NCBI RefSeq assembly: GCF_028435365.1
Contig: NZ_JAGTJJ010000076.1
Span: 1 to 47,293, forward strand
Source of the DNA: Polyangium jinanense
GTDB taxonomy: Bacteria; Myxococcota; Polyangia; Polyangiales; Polyangiaceae
DNA: 47,293 nucleotides
Reading direction: 5' to 3'
Below are positions 26,231-35,282 of this stretch, one piece after another (positions within the stretch are counted from its first letter, which is position 1; every line of letters begins with the position of its first letter). The translations under genes were made by a program, and so were the position numbers. Under the pieces are notes generated by a model, which had not been told where the DNA came from, did no database searches, and saw only the letters and a program-made list of their open reading frames with translations.

Positions 26231-27544
26231 TCACGGCGCCGCGCACGTGGCGCGCACCCACGACACCTCGTCCCCCATCTGAATCCACATGTCCACGTCG
26301 GCACCACGCGCCGCCACGGCAAAGCTCGTCGCGTCGGCCACGGGCATCGGGGCCGAGACCGGCGTGCCCTCGGCGTCGAGGACCACCGCGTACGCCACCT
26401 TCCGCGCCACGCCGCAGCCGAGCGGGGCGAGGTAAGCCGCGAACACGCCGCGCTCCAGGGGTCGGAGCGCGCCCGAGATCGGCGGGGCGTGCGCGCGCAC
26501 CTCGGAGGCTTCCTTGCCGACCCGCTCGAACCGGAGCTTGCCGCCCTCCTTCGCGCAGCCCTCCTCGTCGATGGCGGCCCCGTACACGAGCGCGATCGGC
26601 TGCGCCGCCACGGTCGCGTCGACCATGCCGAACGGCGCCGGCACGCGCCCGATCGCGCGCGGCGCGCCGCCGTCCACAGCTTCCCAGAACACGAGCTCCT
26701 GCCCTTCGAGCAGGGCCGCGACCACGCTGCCGTCCGCGCCGGCATCCTTCCCGGCCGGCGCCTCGACCCGCGCGAGGCACGACGGACGCGCGTCGCTCTC
26801 GGGCATGTCCGGAACGAACTCGATCCGTTTCCACGACGACGCCGGCTCGTTCGGCGCGCCCACCCAGAGATCGGCGCCCGCGGCCGCGACGTTGCCGAGG
26901 CGCGTCGTGAGCAGCGCGCATCGCGACGAGCCGCACGCGAGGTCGATCGCGTCGAACCGATCGCCCTCGCCGAGCGGCGTCGCGTGGTCGCCCTGGTGCA
27001 CGAACACGCGCGCGAGCTTGTCGTCGCCCTGCTCGCTGTACGCCGTGAGCCACGCGCCTGCGTCGGTATGCGCGAGCCGCGGCATGGCCTCGGCGTCGAA
27101 CCAGGGCAGCGGCGTCGCCCCCTTGCTCTCGCCCTCCGCGTCGAGGATGAGCCCGGCGACCCCGGTGAGCCGCGGCGGCGTCTCTTTCTCGTCCGCGTCG
27201 GCGACGACGAGCGTCCCGATCGCGCGCGGCGCGGCGACGAACCGCGTCGAGGCGGCGACCTTCGCGCGGACGAGCGGCGCGCGCATCTCGCAGCCCTCGG
27301 GGAGCGCGATTCCCGGGATCCCCGGCCCGATCCGGGCGGGCTTGAAGACCCAGGGCGCGGGAGGCGGCAAGAGCTCGTCCTTGGGGATCGGGATCGGCGC
27401 GGGCGGACCCGCGTCGGCCTTCGTGTCCTTGTCCTTGGGCGTGCAACGATCGCAGCCCGTCAGAAAGAGCAAGGTTACGAGGAGGAGCGCCTCTGCTCCC
27501 CTCTCCCGAGAGGGAGAGGGGCTGGGGGTGAGGGAGTTTTTCAC
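26231..27544 (-). CDS. Putative lipoprotein, unknown function
   Basis: A 437-aa predicted lipoprotein. The start is GTG at 27544, overlapping the stop of the GNAT gene (TAGTG). The hydrophobic stretch ALLLVTLLFLTGC ends in a perfect lipobox (Cys31). The n-region before it (NSLTPSPSPSRERGAE) is translated from a dispersed palindromic repeat, and no later start would keep the signal peptide. After a Pro-rich linker the mature part is Ala/Asp/Glu-rich and beta-rich with cysteines at intervals, somewhat like a propeller or sensor domain (for instance RFDAIDLACGSSRCALL and WVGAPNEP). No family is recognised. It probably sits in the outer membrane facing the periplasm. Confidence 0.78.
   Translation of the reverse strand: MKNSLTPSPSPSRERGAEALLLVTLLFLTGCDRCTPKDKDTKADAGPPAPIPIPKDELLPPPAPWVFKPARIGPGIPGIALPEGCEMRAPLVRAKVAASTRFVAAPRAIGTLVVADADEKETPPRLTGVAGLILDAEGESKGATPLPWFDAEAMPRLAHTDAGAWLTAYSEQGDDKLARVFVHQGDHATPLGEGDRFDAIDLACGSSRCALLTTRLGNVAAAGADLWVGAPNEPASSWKRIEFVPDMPESDARPSCLARVEAPAGKDAGADGSVVAALLEGQELVFWEAVDGGAPRAIGRVPAPFGMVDATVAAQPIALVYGAAIDEEGCAKEGGKLRFERVGKEASEVRAHAPPISGALRPLERGVFAAYLAPLGCGVARKVAYAVVLDAEGTPVSAPMPVADATSFAVAARGADVDMWIQMGDEVSWVRATCAAP
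27491..27535. repeat. REP-like dispersed palindrome inside a coding region
   Basis: A perfect 10-bp stem, CCCCTCTCCC (27497-27506) and GGGAGAGGGG (27511-27520), has a GAGA loop and is followed by CTGGGGGTGAGGGAG. This is the widely dispersed CCCTCACCCCCAGCCCC...-type repeat of several bacterial phyla, which often gives translated SLTPSPSPSRERG-like peptides. Here it lies in frame in the signal peptide n-region of the lipoprotein gene. Confidence 0.75.
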
Positions 27545-28155
27545 TACAGCACCCGACGCAGCACCGGATACGGCTCGAGCCCGCCCACTTCCTCGAACCC
27601 GTTCGCCTCGAACGCGCCCATCGGCCCGGTCCAGAGCTCCTCGTCGTTCACCGGCTCCTTCGGCCGGCGCGGCAAGGCCTCGAGCACGCGCGCGCCGAAC
27701 CTGTCCTTCGCGTACGAAACGGCGCCCGCGACGAGCGTCTTCGCCACGCCCTGCTTGCGGAAGCTCGGATGCACGAGCGTGCAGCCGAGGAGGAACACGC
27801 CCTGCCGATCCCCCTGAAACGCCGGGAGCTGCTTGTAAAACCGACGCTCGTACGCCTTGCGCATCACGGCCGCGGGCGTGACCTTGAGCCAGCCGACGAG
27901 CGTCTGCGTGCCCGCGTCGTCCTCGTGGATCGCCACGATCCCCTTCGCCTCGTCGCCGCTCGCCTCGAGTGCGCCGAAGAACGCCGATGCGTTCTCCTCG
28001 GGGGCGTTCGCGCAGCGGTCGAGCCATTCGTTGTTCGTCCCGTCGAAATGCCAGAACCGGCAAAAACACGGCGACGAGGCTGCCTTGAAGAGCTCCCGCA
28101 ACCCGGACGCGTGCTCGGGCCCCGCGGGGGCCGTGACGAGGCGAGGAGAGCTCAT
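27544..28155 (-). CDS. GNAT-family N-acetyltransferase
   Basis: A 203-aa protein with a GNAT fold. The acetyl-CoA-binding segment is [19 protein letters not shown] (about 120-140), preceded by beta strands ([18 protein letters not shown]) and followed by a C-terminal part that ends [13 protein letters not shown] Cys-rich stretch near the N-terminus ([11 protein letters not shown]) is typical of a subgroup of myxobacterial and actinobacterial GNATs. Substrate unknown. The ATG at 28155 overlaps the gatA stop (ATGA), so it is probably co-translated with gatA. The GTG of the next gene overlaps its stop. Confidence 0.85.
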   Translation of the reverse strand: MSSPRLVTAPAGPEHASGLRELFKAASSPCFCRFWHFDGTNNEWLDRCANAPEENASAFFGALEASGDEAKGIVAIHEDDAGTQTLVGWLKVTPAAVMRKAYERRFYKQLPAFQGDRQGVFLLGCTLVHPSFRKQGVAKTLVAGAVSYAKDRFGARVLEALPRRPKEPVNDEELWTGPMGAFEANGFEEVGGLEPYPVLRRVL

Positions 28156-29684
28156 GCTTCGGAGACCTTGGGACGTAGGCCGCGCGCCGGCGAGATCCCT
28201 TCCCACGCCGCGGCGAGCGCGCAGAGCCGCGCCTCTTCGAGCGGCGGGCCTATGAGCTGCAGGCCCACGGGAAGCGATGGGACGCCGTCCGCCGCGGGCG
28301 TGGGCGCGCACGGGACGCTCAGCGCGGGCACGCCCGCGAGGCTCGCGGGCAACGTGTAGATGTCGGCGAGGTACATCGCGAGCGGGTCGTCGACGCGCTC
28401 GCCGAGCGGGAAGGCCACCGTCGGCGAGACCGGCGCCGCGATCACGTCGACCTCGCGGAACGCCTCCTCGAAGTCGCGTCGGATCAGCGTCCGGACGCGC
28501 TGGGCACGCAGGTAATACGCATCGTAGTAGCCCGACGAGAGCACGTAGGTCCCGAGCACGATGCGCCGCGCGACCTCGCGGCCGAAGCCTTCGCCGCGCG
28601 TCTTCGCATACAGCGCGCCCAGGCTCTCCGCGCCTTCCGCCCGTGCGCCGAACCGCACGCCGTCGTACCGCGAAAGGTTCGACGACGCCTCCGCCGTCGC
28701 GAGCACGTAATACGTGGCCACCGCGTACCGCGTATGCGGCAAGCGCACCGGCCGAAGCTCACAACCGAGCGACGCGAGCCCGGCCAGCGCCTCGCGTACG
28801 CTCTTCTCGACGGCCGGCTCAATCCCCTCGGCCAAATACTCCTCGGGCACGCCGATCCGCATCCCCCGCACGTCGCGTCCGCAGGCCTCCTCGTACGCTG
28901 CGACGGGCGCGCTAAGGCTCGTCTGGTCGTGCGGGTCGCGCCCCGCGATCACGCCGAGCAGCCGCGCCGCCGAGCGCACGTCGGCCGCGAAGGGCCCGAC
29001 CTGATCGAGGCTCGACGCGAACGCGATGAGCCCGTACCTCGACACGCGCCCATACGTCGGCTTGATCCCGACCGTCCCCGTGAGCGCGGCGGGCTGGCGG
29101 ATGCTGCCGCCCGTATCCGATCCGAGCGCGCCAAGCGCGAGCCCCGCCGCCACACAAACCGCGCTCCCGCCCGACGAGCCGCCCGGGATGCGCGACGGAT
29201 CCCAGGGGTTTTTCGCCGGGAAAAACGCGCTGTTTTCGTTCGACGAGCCCATCGCGAACTCGTCCATGTTCGTCTTGCCGACGAGCACCGCGTCGGCCTC
29301 GCGCAGGCGCGCGACCACCGTCGCGTCGTAGGGCGGCCGGAAGCCGCGCCGCGGATCGAGCGTCGCCTCACCCTTCGAGGGAGGCCGGAGCAGGATCCGC
29401 GATCCGGCCGTGGTCGGCGCGTCGCGCGTGCAGAGCGCGTCCTTGATGCCGATGGGCACGCCGGCGAGCGGCCCCAGCGCTTCGCCGCGCGCGCGCTTTT
29501 GATCGACGGCCCGCGCGGCCGCGATCGCCTCCTCGGCTTGCACCGTCAGAAAGGCCCCGAGCGCGCCGTCGCGCCGTGTGATGCGATCGAGGCTGGCCTT
29601 CGTGACCTCCTCGGCCGAGACCTCGCCGCGCGTGACGAGGCCGGCGAGCTCCGGGATCGAGCGATCGAGCACCGTCGCGTCCAT
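28152..29684 (-). CDS. gatA: Asp-tRNA(Asn)/Glu-tRNA(Gln) amidotransferase subunit A
   Basis: A 510-aa amidase-signature enzyme, the glutaminase subunit of GatCAB. It releases ammonia from Gln for amidating misacylated tRNA. The Ser-cisSer-Lys triad is Lys81 ([11 protein letters not shown]), Ser170 (PGGSSGGSA) and Ser194 ([10 protein letters not shown]). The stretch [13 protein letters not shown] is a GatA signature. An insertion of about 18 residues (around 100-118) precedes [13 protein letters not shown] lies six bases before the ATG at 29684, inside the end of gatC. gatB is absent from the window. Confidence 0.96.
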   Translation of the reverse strand: MDATVLDRSIPELAGLVTRGEVSAEEVTKASLDRITRRDGALGAFLTVQAEEAIAAARAVDQKRARGEALGPLAGVPIGIKDALCTRDAPTTAGSRILLRPPSKGEATLDPRRGFRPPYDATVVARLREADAVLVGKTNMDEFAMGSSNENSAFFPAKNPWDPSRIPGGSSGGSAVCVAAGLALGALGSDTGGSIRQPAALTGTVGIKPTYGRVSRYGLIAFASSLDQVGPFAADVRSAARLLGVIAGRDPHDQTSLSAPVAAYEEACGRDVRGMRIGVPEEYLAEGIEPAVEKSVREALAGLASLGCELRPVRLPHTRYAVATYYVLATAEASSNLSRYDGVRFGARAEGAESLGALYAKTRGEGFGREVARRIVLGTYVLSSGYYDAYYLRAQRVRTLIRRDFEEAFREVDVIAAPVSPTVAFPLGERVDDPLAMYLADIYTLPASLAGVPALSVPCAPTPAADGVPSLPVGLQLIGPPLEEARLCALAAAWEGISPARGLRPKVSEA

Positions 29685-29686
29685 GA

Positions 29687-30004
29687 TCAATCCTCTTCCA
29701 CGAAGCCCGGCACCGCGAACCCATCCATCGACGTCCGCGGCGCCTCGCGGAGCGCGACCTCGTGCGGCAGGCTCTCGTGCGGCTCGTCCGCGCGGAGCGG
29801 CGCGCGACCGAGCTCGACATGCGCCGTCGGCTCGATTCCCGTCACGTCGAGCTCTTCGAGCTGCTGGACGTACGCGAGGATACGGCCGAGATCCCCGGTC
29901 AAACGTCGGATCTCGGCGTCCGGGAGATCGAGGTTGGCGAGGCGAGCGAGCGAGCGGACCTCGTCCTCGGCGATGGGGGCAGATCCTTCGGGCGCGCGGG
30001 TCAT
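29687..30004 (-). CDS. gatC: Asp-tRNA(Asn)/Glu-tRNA(Gln) amidotransferase subunit C
   Basis: A 105-aa small subunit that wraps GatA and GatB together. The helical start [17 protein letters not shown], then [21 protein letters not shown] and LRADEP, follow the family pattern closely. The length is normal for the family. The start is the ATG at 30004; the upstream frame is Arg-rich and not coding-like. The stop is two bases before the gatA start, so the pair is surely an operon. The lipoprotein gene upstream ends 97 nt away on the same strand. Confidence 0.93.
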   Translation of the reverse strand: MTRAPEGSAPIAEDEVRSLARLANLDLPDAEIRRLTGDLGRILAYVQQLEELDVTGIEPTAHVELGRAPLRADEPHESLPHEVALREAPRTSMDGFAVPGFVEED

Positions 30005-30101
30005 CGTTGCCGGATGTAGCACGGGGCAGCGGCGGCGGAAGCTCGAGCGGACGCGGAAGCGGAAGCGGCATTCCGATCGGAATGCCGCCCATTTCGAGGT
30101 T

Positions 30102-30884
30102 TCACGGTGCGAGGCTCGGCACGTCATTCTCCCAGCGCATGCGCGCGAGCGCCGAGGAGAACTCCACCGCGAGCCGCGGCGTCAGGCCCTCGTAGGTCAG
30201 GTGGCACGCGGTCGTATCCACGCTGATCATGCGCCCCGCGCGCTCCTGCGCCGGCAAGCTCGCCGTCTTCGCGCGCCAGGCCTCGAAGCCGGCCGGGCTC
30301 CCGCACACGAGCGCTGCTTGCTCCGCGCCGAGCACGAGGCGCGCGCCGAGCTCCTCGCGGTCCTGCTCGCACGTCCCGCGCCCGAGCGCCTTCGTCACGA
30401 CCCGGCAGGCCTTGATCTGCGTGTTCACCACGCACCCTTCGAGCTCGACGTGTTTGTCGAATTTCACGACCTTGCCCACCACGTCGAGTGAATCCTCGGC
30501 CTTGAGCGCCGCGACCTCGGCCGCCTCGCTCTCCCGCACCAAACACCGCACGGACGGCGCGTCGGGCCTCGCCTCCTTGGGCATCGTCACCACCACGTTT
30601 GCCCCGTCCTTCACGACCTCGCCGAGCTTGCCTCGGACGAGCACGTGTTTGCCTTTGAATCGCTCGTCCGCGCGCGCCGCGCTCGCCTCGTAGGCGTCGA
30701 GCAGCTCCACGTGGGACACTTCGACCTCGGGCGGATTCGTCCGGACGGAAGGGGTCAGGGGCGGCGGGGCCGCGCTCGCGGAGGCTGCGGCGGCTCCTTC
30801 GCGCGAGGCATTGTCGGAGCGGGAGCAGGAGACGACCCCGAAGGCCACGAGAGCGACCCAGAACCACGAGCATCGGCGCGCCAT
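30102..30884 (-). CDS. Lipoprotein with OB-fold (tRNA_anti-like) domain
   Basis: A 260-aa predicted lipoprotein. The leader WFWVALVAFGVVSC ends in a lipobox Cys at 20, and an Ala/Pro spacer follows. The segment ELLDAYEASAARADERFKGK starts a domain of about 90 residues (about 58-150) that matches the tRNA_anti-like OB fold seen in many small secreted bacterial proteins. The C-terminal third contains Cys pairs (CEQDREELGARL, VDTTACHLTY) and is not recognised. Periplasmic ligand binding is a fair guess only. It is the first gene of the minus-strand block and divergent from the membrane protein at 30948, with only 63 nt between them. Confidence 0.78.
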   Translation of the reverse strand: MARRCSWFWVALVAFGVVSCSRSDNASREGAAAASASAAPPPLTPSVRTNPPEVEVSHVELLDAYEASAARADERFKGKHVLVRGKLGEVVKDGANVVVTMPKEARPDAPSVRCLVRESEAAEVAALKAEDSLDVVGKVVKFDKHVELEGCVVNTQIKACRVVTKALGRGTCEQDREELGARLVLGAEQAALVCGSPAGFEAWRAKTASLPAQERAGRMISVDTTACHLTYEGLTPRLAVEFSSALARMRWENDVPSLAP

Positions 30885-30947
30885 GGCGCGACAGGCTACG
30901 AGGTCCGCGCGCGCGAGACAACCGGTGGTAAGGTCCCCGGGCCCTCG

Positions 30948-32048
30948 ATGTCCGCCGCTCCCCCCCGCTCGAAGCTCCGCGCCGCATTCCTTTTCGTCGC
31001 GAAGCTCGCGCTCGTCGGCGTGGGACTCCTCGTGACCTCCTTTGCCGCTCCGCCAGCCTGGATCCACGTCCTCGGCGGCTCCCTCGTGGCCCTCGCGCTC
31101 GTCGTCGTCCTGAGCCGCGCGAAAGGCCGGCGCATCGTCACCGCCTTCGGCCTGCTCGCGACAGCGCCTCTCCTCGTGTTCGCCGCGAAGCTCGGCATGG
31201 ATGCGCGCATCACGTCCGCGCCGCTCGGCTGCGCTTGTAGCTATTGCCTCGGCGATTGGGACCTCGCGGGCCTGGCCTTCTGGCCATTCCAGCAACCGGA
31301 TGGATGGTTCGCCTTCCTCGCGCCGTTCACGTTTCCCCTCGTCGGCGCGCTCGGCGCGCTCGTCCCCCTCTTGCTCGTCCGCGCGCGTGTTTCCTTTTCT
31401 CGACGCATTCGCGCGGGGGGAGGCCTCGTTCTCCGCGCCGGAAGCCTCGCGTCCATGGCGCTCGCCGCGGCGCTGCTCGTCCACGGGTTCGTCCACGCGG
31501 CGCGGTATCCAGCGGCCGACACGTATCTTCCTTCGCTTCCGGAAGCGGGCCTCCTCCCGCCTGCGCTGGGCAAACCCACGGAGGTGCTCGACTACCGTGT
31601 GAGCAAATTTCCCGCGATCCTGGACGTTTACAAGGACCACGTGGATGGGCTCTCCATCGAGCGATCTTGCAATGTCCTGGGAAGCCTGTGCGAATTCAGC
31701 ATCGGCGGCCAGCGGACCTGCCAGAACCTCGTCGAGCGGAGCGCCGCGGTGACCCTCCGGCGCGACGCGGCGCACGATTTCATCACCATCGACGACGGCT
31801 CGCACCGATTCGCGTTTCGTGGAGGAACGCTCATTCACGTCACCACGAACGACATCGCTGACGCCGTGAGCCCCGCGCGCGGGTGGCTTGTCGTGGGTTG
31901 TCTGGGCATGCTGCTCGCTGGTTGGCTCGCGGTGCGGAGGCGCCGCGCCGAGGAACGCCTCGACGCGGCTGCGCTCGACGTGCTCGCGGCCGCCGCCGCG
32001 TGGATCGGCATTGCGCCGCTCCTCGCGACGCTGCCGTTGCCGTTTTGA
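30948..32048 (+). CDS. Multi-pass membrane protein, unknown function
   Basis: A 366-aa inner-membrane protein. Hydrophobic segments are visible near residues 15-35 (FLFVAKLALVGVGLLVTSF), 39-55, 62-80, 110-145 and 165-180. An extracytoplasmic region of about 110 residues then carries cysteines (SCNVLGSLCEF, GGQRTCQN), and a last membrane pair lies near the C-terminus (WLVVGCLGMLLAGWLAV). A CACSYC motif near 92 could bind metal. I do not recognise the family. It is preceded by 63 nt shared with the divergent OB-fold lipoprotein gene and followed by 169 nt before the metalloprotease gene. Confidence 0.75.
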   Translation: MSAAPPRSKLRAAFLFVAKLALVGVGLLVTSFAAPPAWIHVLGGSLVALALVVVLSRAKGRRIVTAFGLLATAPLLVFAAKLGMDARITSAPLGCACSYCLGDWDLAGLAFWPFQQPDGWFAFLAPFTFPLVGALGALVPLLLVRARVSFSRRIRAGGGLVLRAGSLASMALAAALLVHGFVHAARYPAADTYLPSLPEAGLLPPALGKPTEVLDYRVSKFPAILDVYKDHVDGLSIERSCNVLGSLCEFSIGGQRTCQNLVERSAAVTLRRDAAHDFITIDDGSHRFAFRGGTLIHVTTNDIADAVSPARGWLVVGCLGMLLAGWLAVRRRRAEERLDAAALDVLAAAAAWIGIAPLLATLPLPF

Positions 32049-32151
32049 TGTCCGAAGGCCCACGCCCCCCTATCTCGCCGCCCCTCCTGAAAAATTCCAC
32101 GCATGACGCGCGGCGCCAATCGATCATCTATGCGCCGGACGCCGGCTTCCG

Positions 32152-32181
32152 TTGATGCGACCCGCACGGGTCTGATAGTTT
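32152..32181 (+). promoter_or_regulatory. Weak candidate promoter for the metalloprotease gene
   Basis: TTGATG (32152-32157) and TAGTTT (32176-32181) are 18 nt apart, and ACCCG-CA-CGGGT forms a small palindrome in the spacer. The match is modest. The gene's ribosome site (AGGAGGG, 5 nt before the ATG) lies about 25 nt further on. Confidence 0.3.
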
Positions 32182-32217
32182 TCCCGCCTGTCGCTTCCCT
32201 GAAGAAGGAGGGATTTC

Positions 32218-33501
32218 ATGAAACGAGTCCATCACATGGTGGCCCTTGGGGGCCTGTTCTTCGGAGCTGCTTCGATGGGCGCCGGTTGCGCCGTGGAGGC
32301 GCCCGACGGCGCGGAAGGGAACATCGACGACAATTTCATCGATCCGGCCACGCTTCCCGGGCGCGCGTGTGGCGTCAAGAACCTCCCCGCAGACGAGCTG
32401 CTGCGCGTCGAAGCCGAGTTCGAGCAAATCAAGGTGGTGCGTCCGGCGAACGCCTTCACCGGCCCGGTCACGATCCCCGTCTACTTCCACGTGATCAACA
32501 AGGGCACGGGCGTCGCGAACGGCGACGTCCCGCAGAGCCAGATCGACTCGCAGATCGCGGTGCTCAACGCCGCGTACGCGAGCGCCGGGTTCAAGTTCCA
32601 GCTCATGTCCGTCGACCGGACGACGAACGCGACCTGGTACACGATGGCCCCGGACACGACGACCGAGACAAACGCCAAGACCGCGCTCCGCAAGGGCGGC
32701 GCGAACGCGCTCAACATCTACACGGCGAACCCCGGCGGCGGCCTGCTCGGCTGGGCGACGTTCCCCTCGTGGTACAGCGGCGCGCCCAGCGACGACGGCG
32801 TCGTGCTCCTCTACTCCTCTGTCCCCGGCGGGACCTCGACGCCCTACAACGAGGGCGACACCGGCACGCACGAGGTCGGCCACTGGCTCGGCCTCTACCA
32901 CACGTTCCAGGGCGGCTGCGCGTCGCCGGGCGACTCGGTCTCGGACACGCCGCCCGAGGCCTCTGCGGCCAGCGGCTGTCCGACGAACCGCGACACCTGC
33001 TCCGGCGGCGGGCTGGACCCGATCAAGAACTTCATGGATTACACCGATGACGCGTGCATGAACACGTTCTCGGCGGGCCAGATCACCCGTATGCAGAGCC
33101 AGTGGGACACGTACCGCGCCTCCGGGTCCCCGCCGCCGCCGCCTCCGCCGCCGCCGCCGTCCGGCACGTGCGCGCATGACAAGTGCGTCGCCGGCGCGGC
33201 GCTGGCGTCGAACTGTGACTCGGTCGTCCAGACTGTCTGCGCCACCGACGCCTATTGCTGCACCACGACCTGGGACAGCCAATGCGTGGAAGAGGTGTAT
33301 ACCATCGGCGGCAGCGACGCGTGTTACAAGGGCTCGTGCGCGCATAACGTGTGCACGTCCGGCACCAAGCTCACCAAGGGCTGCGATTCGCTGGGCATCG
33401 TGACGGCCGTCTGCAACAACGATGCTTACTGCTGCAGCACGAGCTGGGACAGCGTCTGCGTGGGCAAAGTCGAATCCGTCGCCGGCTATTCCTGCAACTG
33501 A
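32218..33501 (+). CDS. Secreted M43-type (pappalysin-like) metalloprotease
   Basis: A 427-aa predicted lipoprotein or secreted zinc protease. The signal ends near MGAGC (Cys24). The catalytic motif [11 protein letters not shown] (His218, Glu219, His222, His228) is the metzincin HExxHxxGxxH, and NFMDYTDD downstream is the Met-turn. A Pro-rich linker (about 302-320) joins two Cys-rich repeats of about 45 residues, each with a YCC-x4-WD-x2-C signature and a CAH-x2-C start. Such repeats recur in myxobacterial exoproteins. A strong ribosome site (AGGAGGG) supports the ATG at 32218. It probably degrades or processes extracellular protein, and a hairpin terminator follows. Confidence 0.9.
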   Translation: MKRVHHMVALGGLFFGAASMGAGCAVEAPDGAEGNIDDNFIDPATLPGRACGVKNLPADELLRVEAEFEQIKVVRPANAFTGPVTIPVYFHVINKGTGVANGDVPQSQIDSQIAVLNAAYASAGFKFQLMSVDRTTNATWYTMAPDTTTETNAKTALRKGGANALNIYTANPGGGLLGWATFPSWYSGAPSDDGVVLLYSSVPGGTSTPYNEGDTGTHEVGHWLGLYHTFQGGCASPGDSVSDTPPEASAASGCPTNRDTCSGGGLDPIKNFMDYTDDACMNTFSAGQITRMQSQWDTYRASGSPPPPPPPPPPSGTCAHDKCVAGAALASNCDSVVQTVCATDAYCCTTTWDSQCVEEVYTIGGSDACYKGSCAHNVCTSGTKLTKGCDSLGIVTAVCNNDAYCCSTSWDSVCVGKVESVAGYSCN

Positions 33502-33523
33502 AACGGCGAAACGGATGCCCGTG

Positions 33524-33557
33524 GGATTGCGCGCCGTGCTCGCGCGGCGCGCAATCC
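33524..33557 (+). terminator. Hairpin terminator after the metalloprotease gene
   Basis: A perfect 13-bp stem (33524-33536 with 33545-33557) has an 8-nt loop and begins 22 nt after the stop. There is no T-tract, but the stem is very stable. The rest of the 342-nt gap (33502-33843) holds only the promoter candidate below. Confidence 0.6.
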
Positions 33558-33730
33558 TCGCATCATTGATCCGGGCCGGCCACCGCGCAGCCCATATCCA
33601 TTGCAGCGACGCCGTCGATGACGTGCTGCGCAACGGTCACGGGAGCATCGGCCCCCATTGAGCGCCCTCGCGAGAGCGCAGAAAAATCCATGATTGGCGT
33701 CTCGAGCGCGCCATGGGTCTGCCGAACGTG

Positions 33731-33759
33731 TTGACATCGTCGTGGGCGGAAGCGACCAT
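33731..33759 (+). promoter_or_regulatory. Candidate sigma70-type promoter
   Basis: TTGACA (33731-33736) is a perfect -35 box. After 17 nt comes GACCAT (33754-33759), a weak -10. It would give a leader of about 80 nt before the start at 33844. Confidence 0.4.
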
Positions 33760-33843
33760 CGCACCGTGCATGCAACCGAAGCCGCGGCTCTCCCACAACG
33801 ACCTCTCGGGAACGCGTTCGAGCGCGGCGGAGGCATGGACGGC

Positions 33844-34254
33844 ATGAGGACCCATGAGATCGGGCGACACTCGCTCATCTACGGGGATGACGACGTGTCC
33901 ACCATGATCTACCGCGGCCGCGTCTCGTACACCGAGATGCGCGAGATTCTCGCGACGGAGGATCTTTCGAACGTGCCCGACGTCGTGCTCCTGATCTGCG
34001 ACATTCGCGCATTCGGGGGGATGGACAGCGAGACGCGGCGCCTCGGCGCGACGAACCCCAAGCCCGCAAAGCGGTATTTCACGGCATACATCGGCGCCGG
34101 CTTCAGCCTGCGGGTCTTCGTCAACATGTGGAATCGGGCAACGAACTTCATCCACGGCGAGAAGTACGTCTCCGGTTTCTTCGATGACGAGGTGTCCGCG
34201 CGGGCGTGGCTTGTGGCGCAAAAGGAGGCGTTCGAGTGCGGGGAGGCGCGCTGA
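33844..34254 (+). CDS. Small SpoIIAA/STAS-like protein
   Basis: A 136-aa soluble protein. The pattern of a HSLIYGDDDVSTMIYRGRVS strand pair, a TEMREIL helix, the VVLLICDIRAFGG strand and a final DEVSARAWLVAQ helix fits the SpoIIAA-like/STAS fold found in many small myxobacterial proteins. There is no phosphoryl Ser at the usual place that I can point to. GGAGG lies 10 nt before the ATG at 33844, so this start is preferred over the ATG at 33835 or the longer frame from 33694. Function unknown. It is convergent with the LysR gene 44 nt downstream. Confidence 0.65.
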   Translation: MRTHEIGRHSLIYGDDDVSTMIYRGRVSYTEMREILATEDLSNVPDVVLLICDIRAFGGMDSETRRLGATNPKPAKRYFTAYIGAGFSLRVFVNMWNRATNFIHGEKYVSGFFDDEVSARAWLVAQKEAFECGEAR

Positions 34255-34298
34255 ACGGGAATGGGCCTCCGGCCTGACGTACGAACTTTACCAGCCGG

Positions 34299-35177
34299 TC
34301 ATCTACGCAAAGGCAGCGCCGCGAGAAATGCCCGCAGGGACGGCGATTTTTCGTTCGCGCGCCAGACAGCGTCGATGTGGACATCGGCGGTGAGCTCATC
34401 GACGCGCACGGCCGAAAGGTCGCCCGGCAGCTCGTACCCCTTGTAGATTGGCTTGAGGAGGAGGCCGACGCCCTCTTTGACGAGCGCCACCCCCATGGGT
34501 GGCTGCGCGACGTGGTAAACGACGCGCGGCGCGAAACCCGCTCGATTGCACTGGTCCATGAGCCAGTCGTACATGCGCGGACCGAGGTCCCGCGCGAAGA
34601 ACAAGAGGCGCTCCTCGGCCAGATCGCCGAGCGCGACGCGCTCCTCTTTCGCCAGCCGGTGCGTACGAGGCACGATGACGCACCACACGCCGGTGGCGAC
34701 GCGGCGGCGCGCGAGGCTCGGCTGCTCGACCCGATGCGCGGTGAAACCGAAGTCCAGCGTGCGCTCGACGAGGCCTGCGGCAATCTCGTCGCTGGCGACG
34801 TCGCTGAGGATGAGCTCGATCTCCGGATGCCGCTCGGCCATGACGCCGAGCGCCTTCGCGACGGCGGGAAGATTGAGGTACGGGTTGTACCCGATGCGCA
34901 AGCGCTGCGACGCCCTGAGCCCCGCCTCGCGCGTCTCCCTCGACGTTTGATCCAGGTCGGCGAGGGTTCGCCGCGCCCCGGCGACGAACACGTCGCCGGC
35001 TTCCGTCAGGCGGACGAGCCTGCGCGTGCGATCGACGAGCCGCACATCGAGCTCCGCCTCGAGCTGCGCGAGCTGCTCGCTCAGCGTGGGCTGGGTGATG
35101 GCGAGCCTGCGCGCGGCGCGCCGGAAATGCAGCTCCTCCGCGATGGCGACGATCGCTCGGAGATGGCGGAGCTCCAT
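34299..35177 (-). CDS. LysR-family transcriptional regulator
   Basis: A 292-aa regulator with an N-terminal winged helix-turn-helix (LRHLRAIVAIAEELHFRRAA and LAITQPTLSEQLAQLE, about 1-60) and a C-terminal ligand-binding LysR substrate domain (about 90-290; GYNPYLNLP, MGVALVKEGVGLLL). The ATG at 35177 gives the standard MELRHLR start. It is divergent from an SDR gene across 105 nt, the usual arrangement in which the LysR protein controls the neighbour and itself. The inducing ligand is not evident; the target is probably the SDR at 35283. Confidence 0.94.
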   Translation of the reverse strand: MELRHLRAIVAIAEELHFRRAARRLAITQPTLSEQLAQLEAELDVRLVDRTRRLVRLTEAGDVFVAGARRTLADLDQTSRETREAGLRASQRLRIGYNPYLNLPAVAKALGVMAERHPEIELILSDVASDEIAAGLVERTLDFGFTAHRVEQPSLARRRVATGVWCVIVPRTHRLAKEERVALGDLAEERLLFFARDLGPRMYDWLMDQCNRAGFAPRVVYHVAQPPMGVALVKEGVGLLLKPIYKGYELPGDLSAVRVDELTADVHIDAVWRANEKSPSLRAFLAALPLRR

Positions 35178-35282
35178 GGTCCCCCGTTGATTGGCACGGC
35201 CTATCAGAAACTTCAAGCTTCCGATTGGCGGCCAGCGCCCGCCTCGCGGCATGGTCCACCCATCGATCACCGAGGAGAGATC
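35178..35282. promoter_or_regulatory. Divergent LysR/SDR intergenic region
   Basis: This 105-nt gap should hold both promoters and the LysR operator. The AT-richer middle (35195-35230) includes an AAGCTT palindrome and ATTGG sequences near both ends. No clean T-N11-A box stands out, so the exact operator is not called. Confidence 0.4.
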
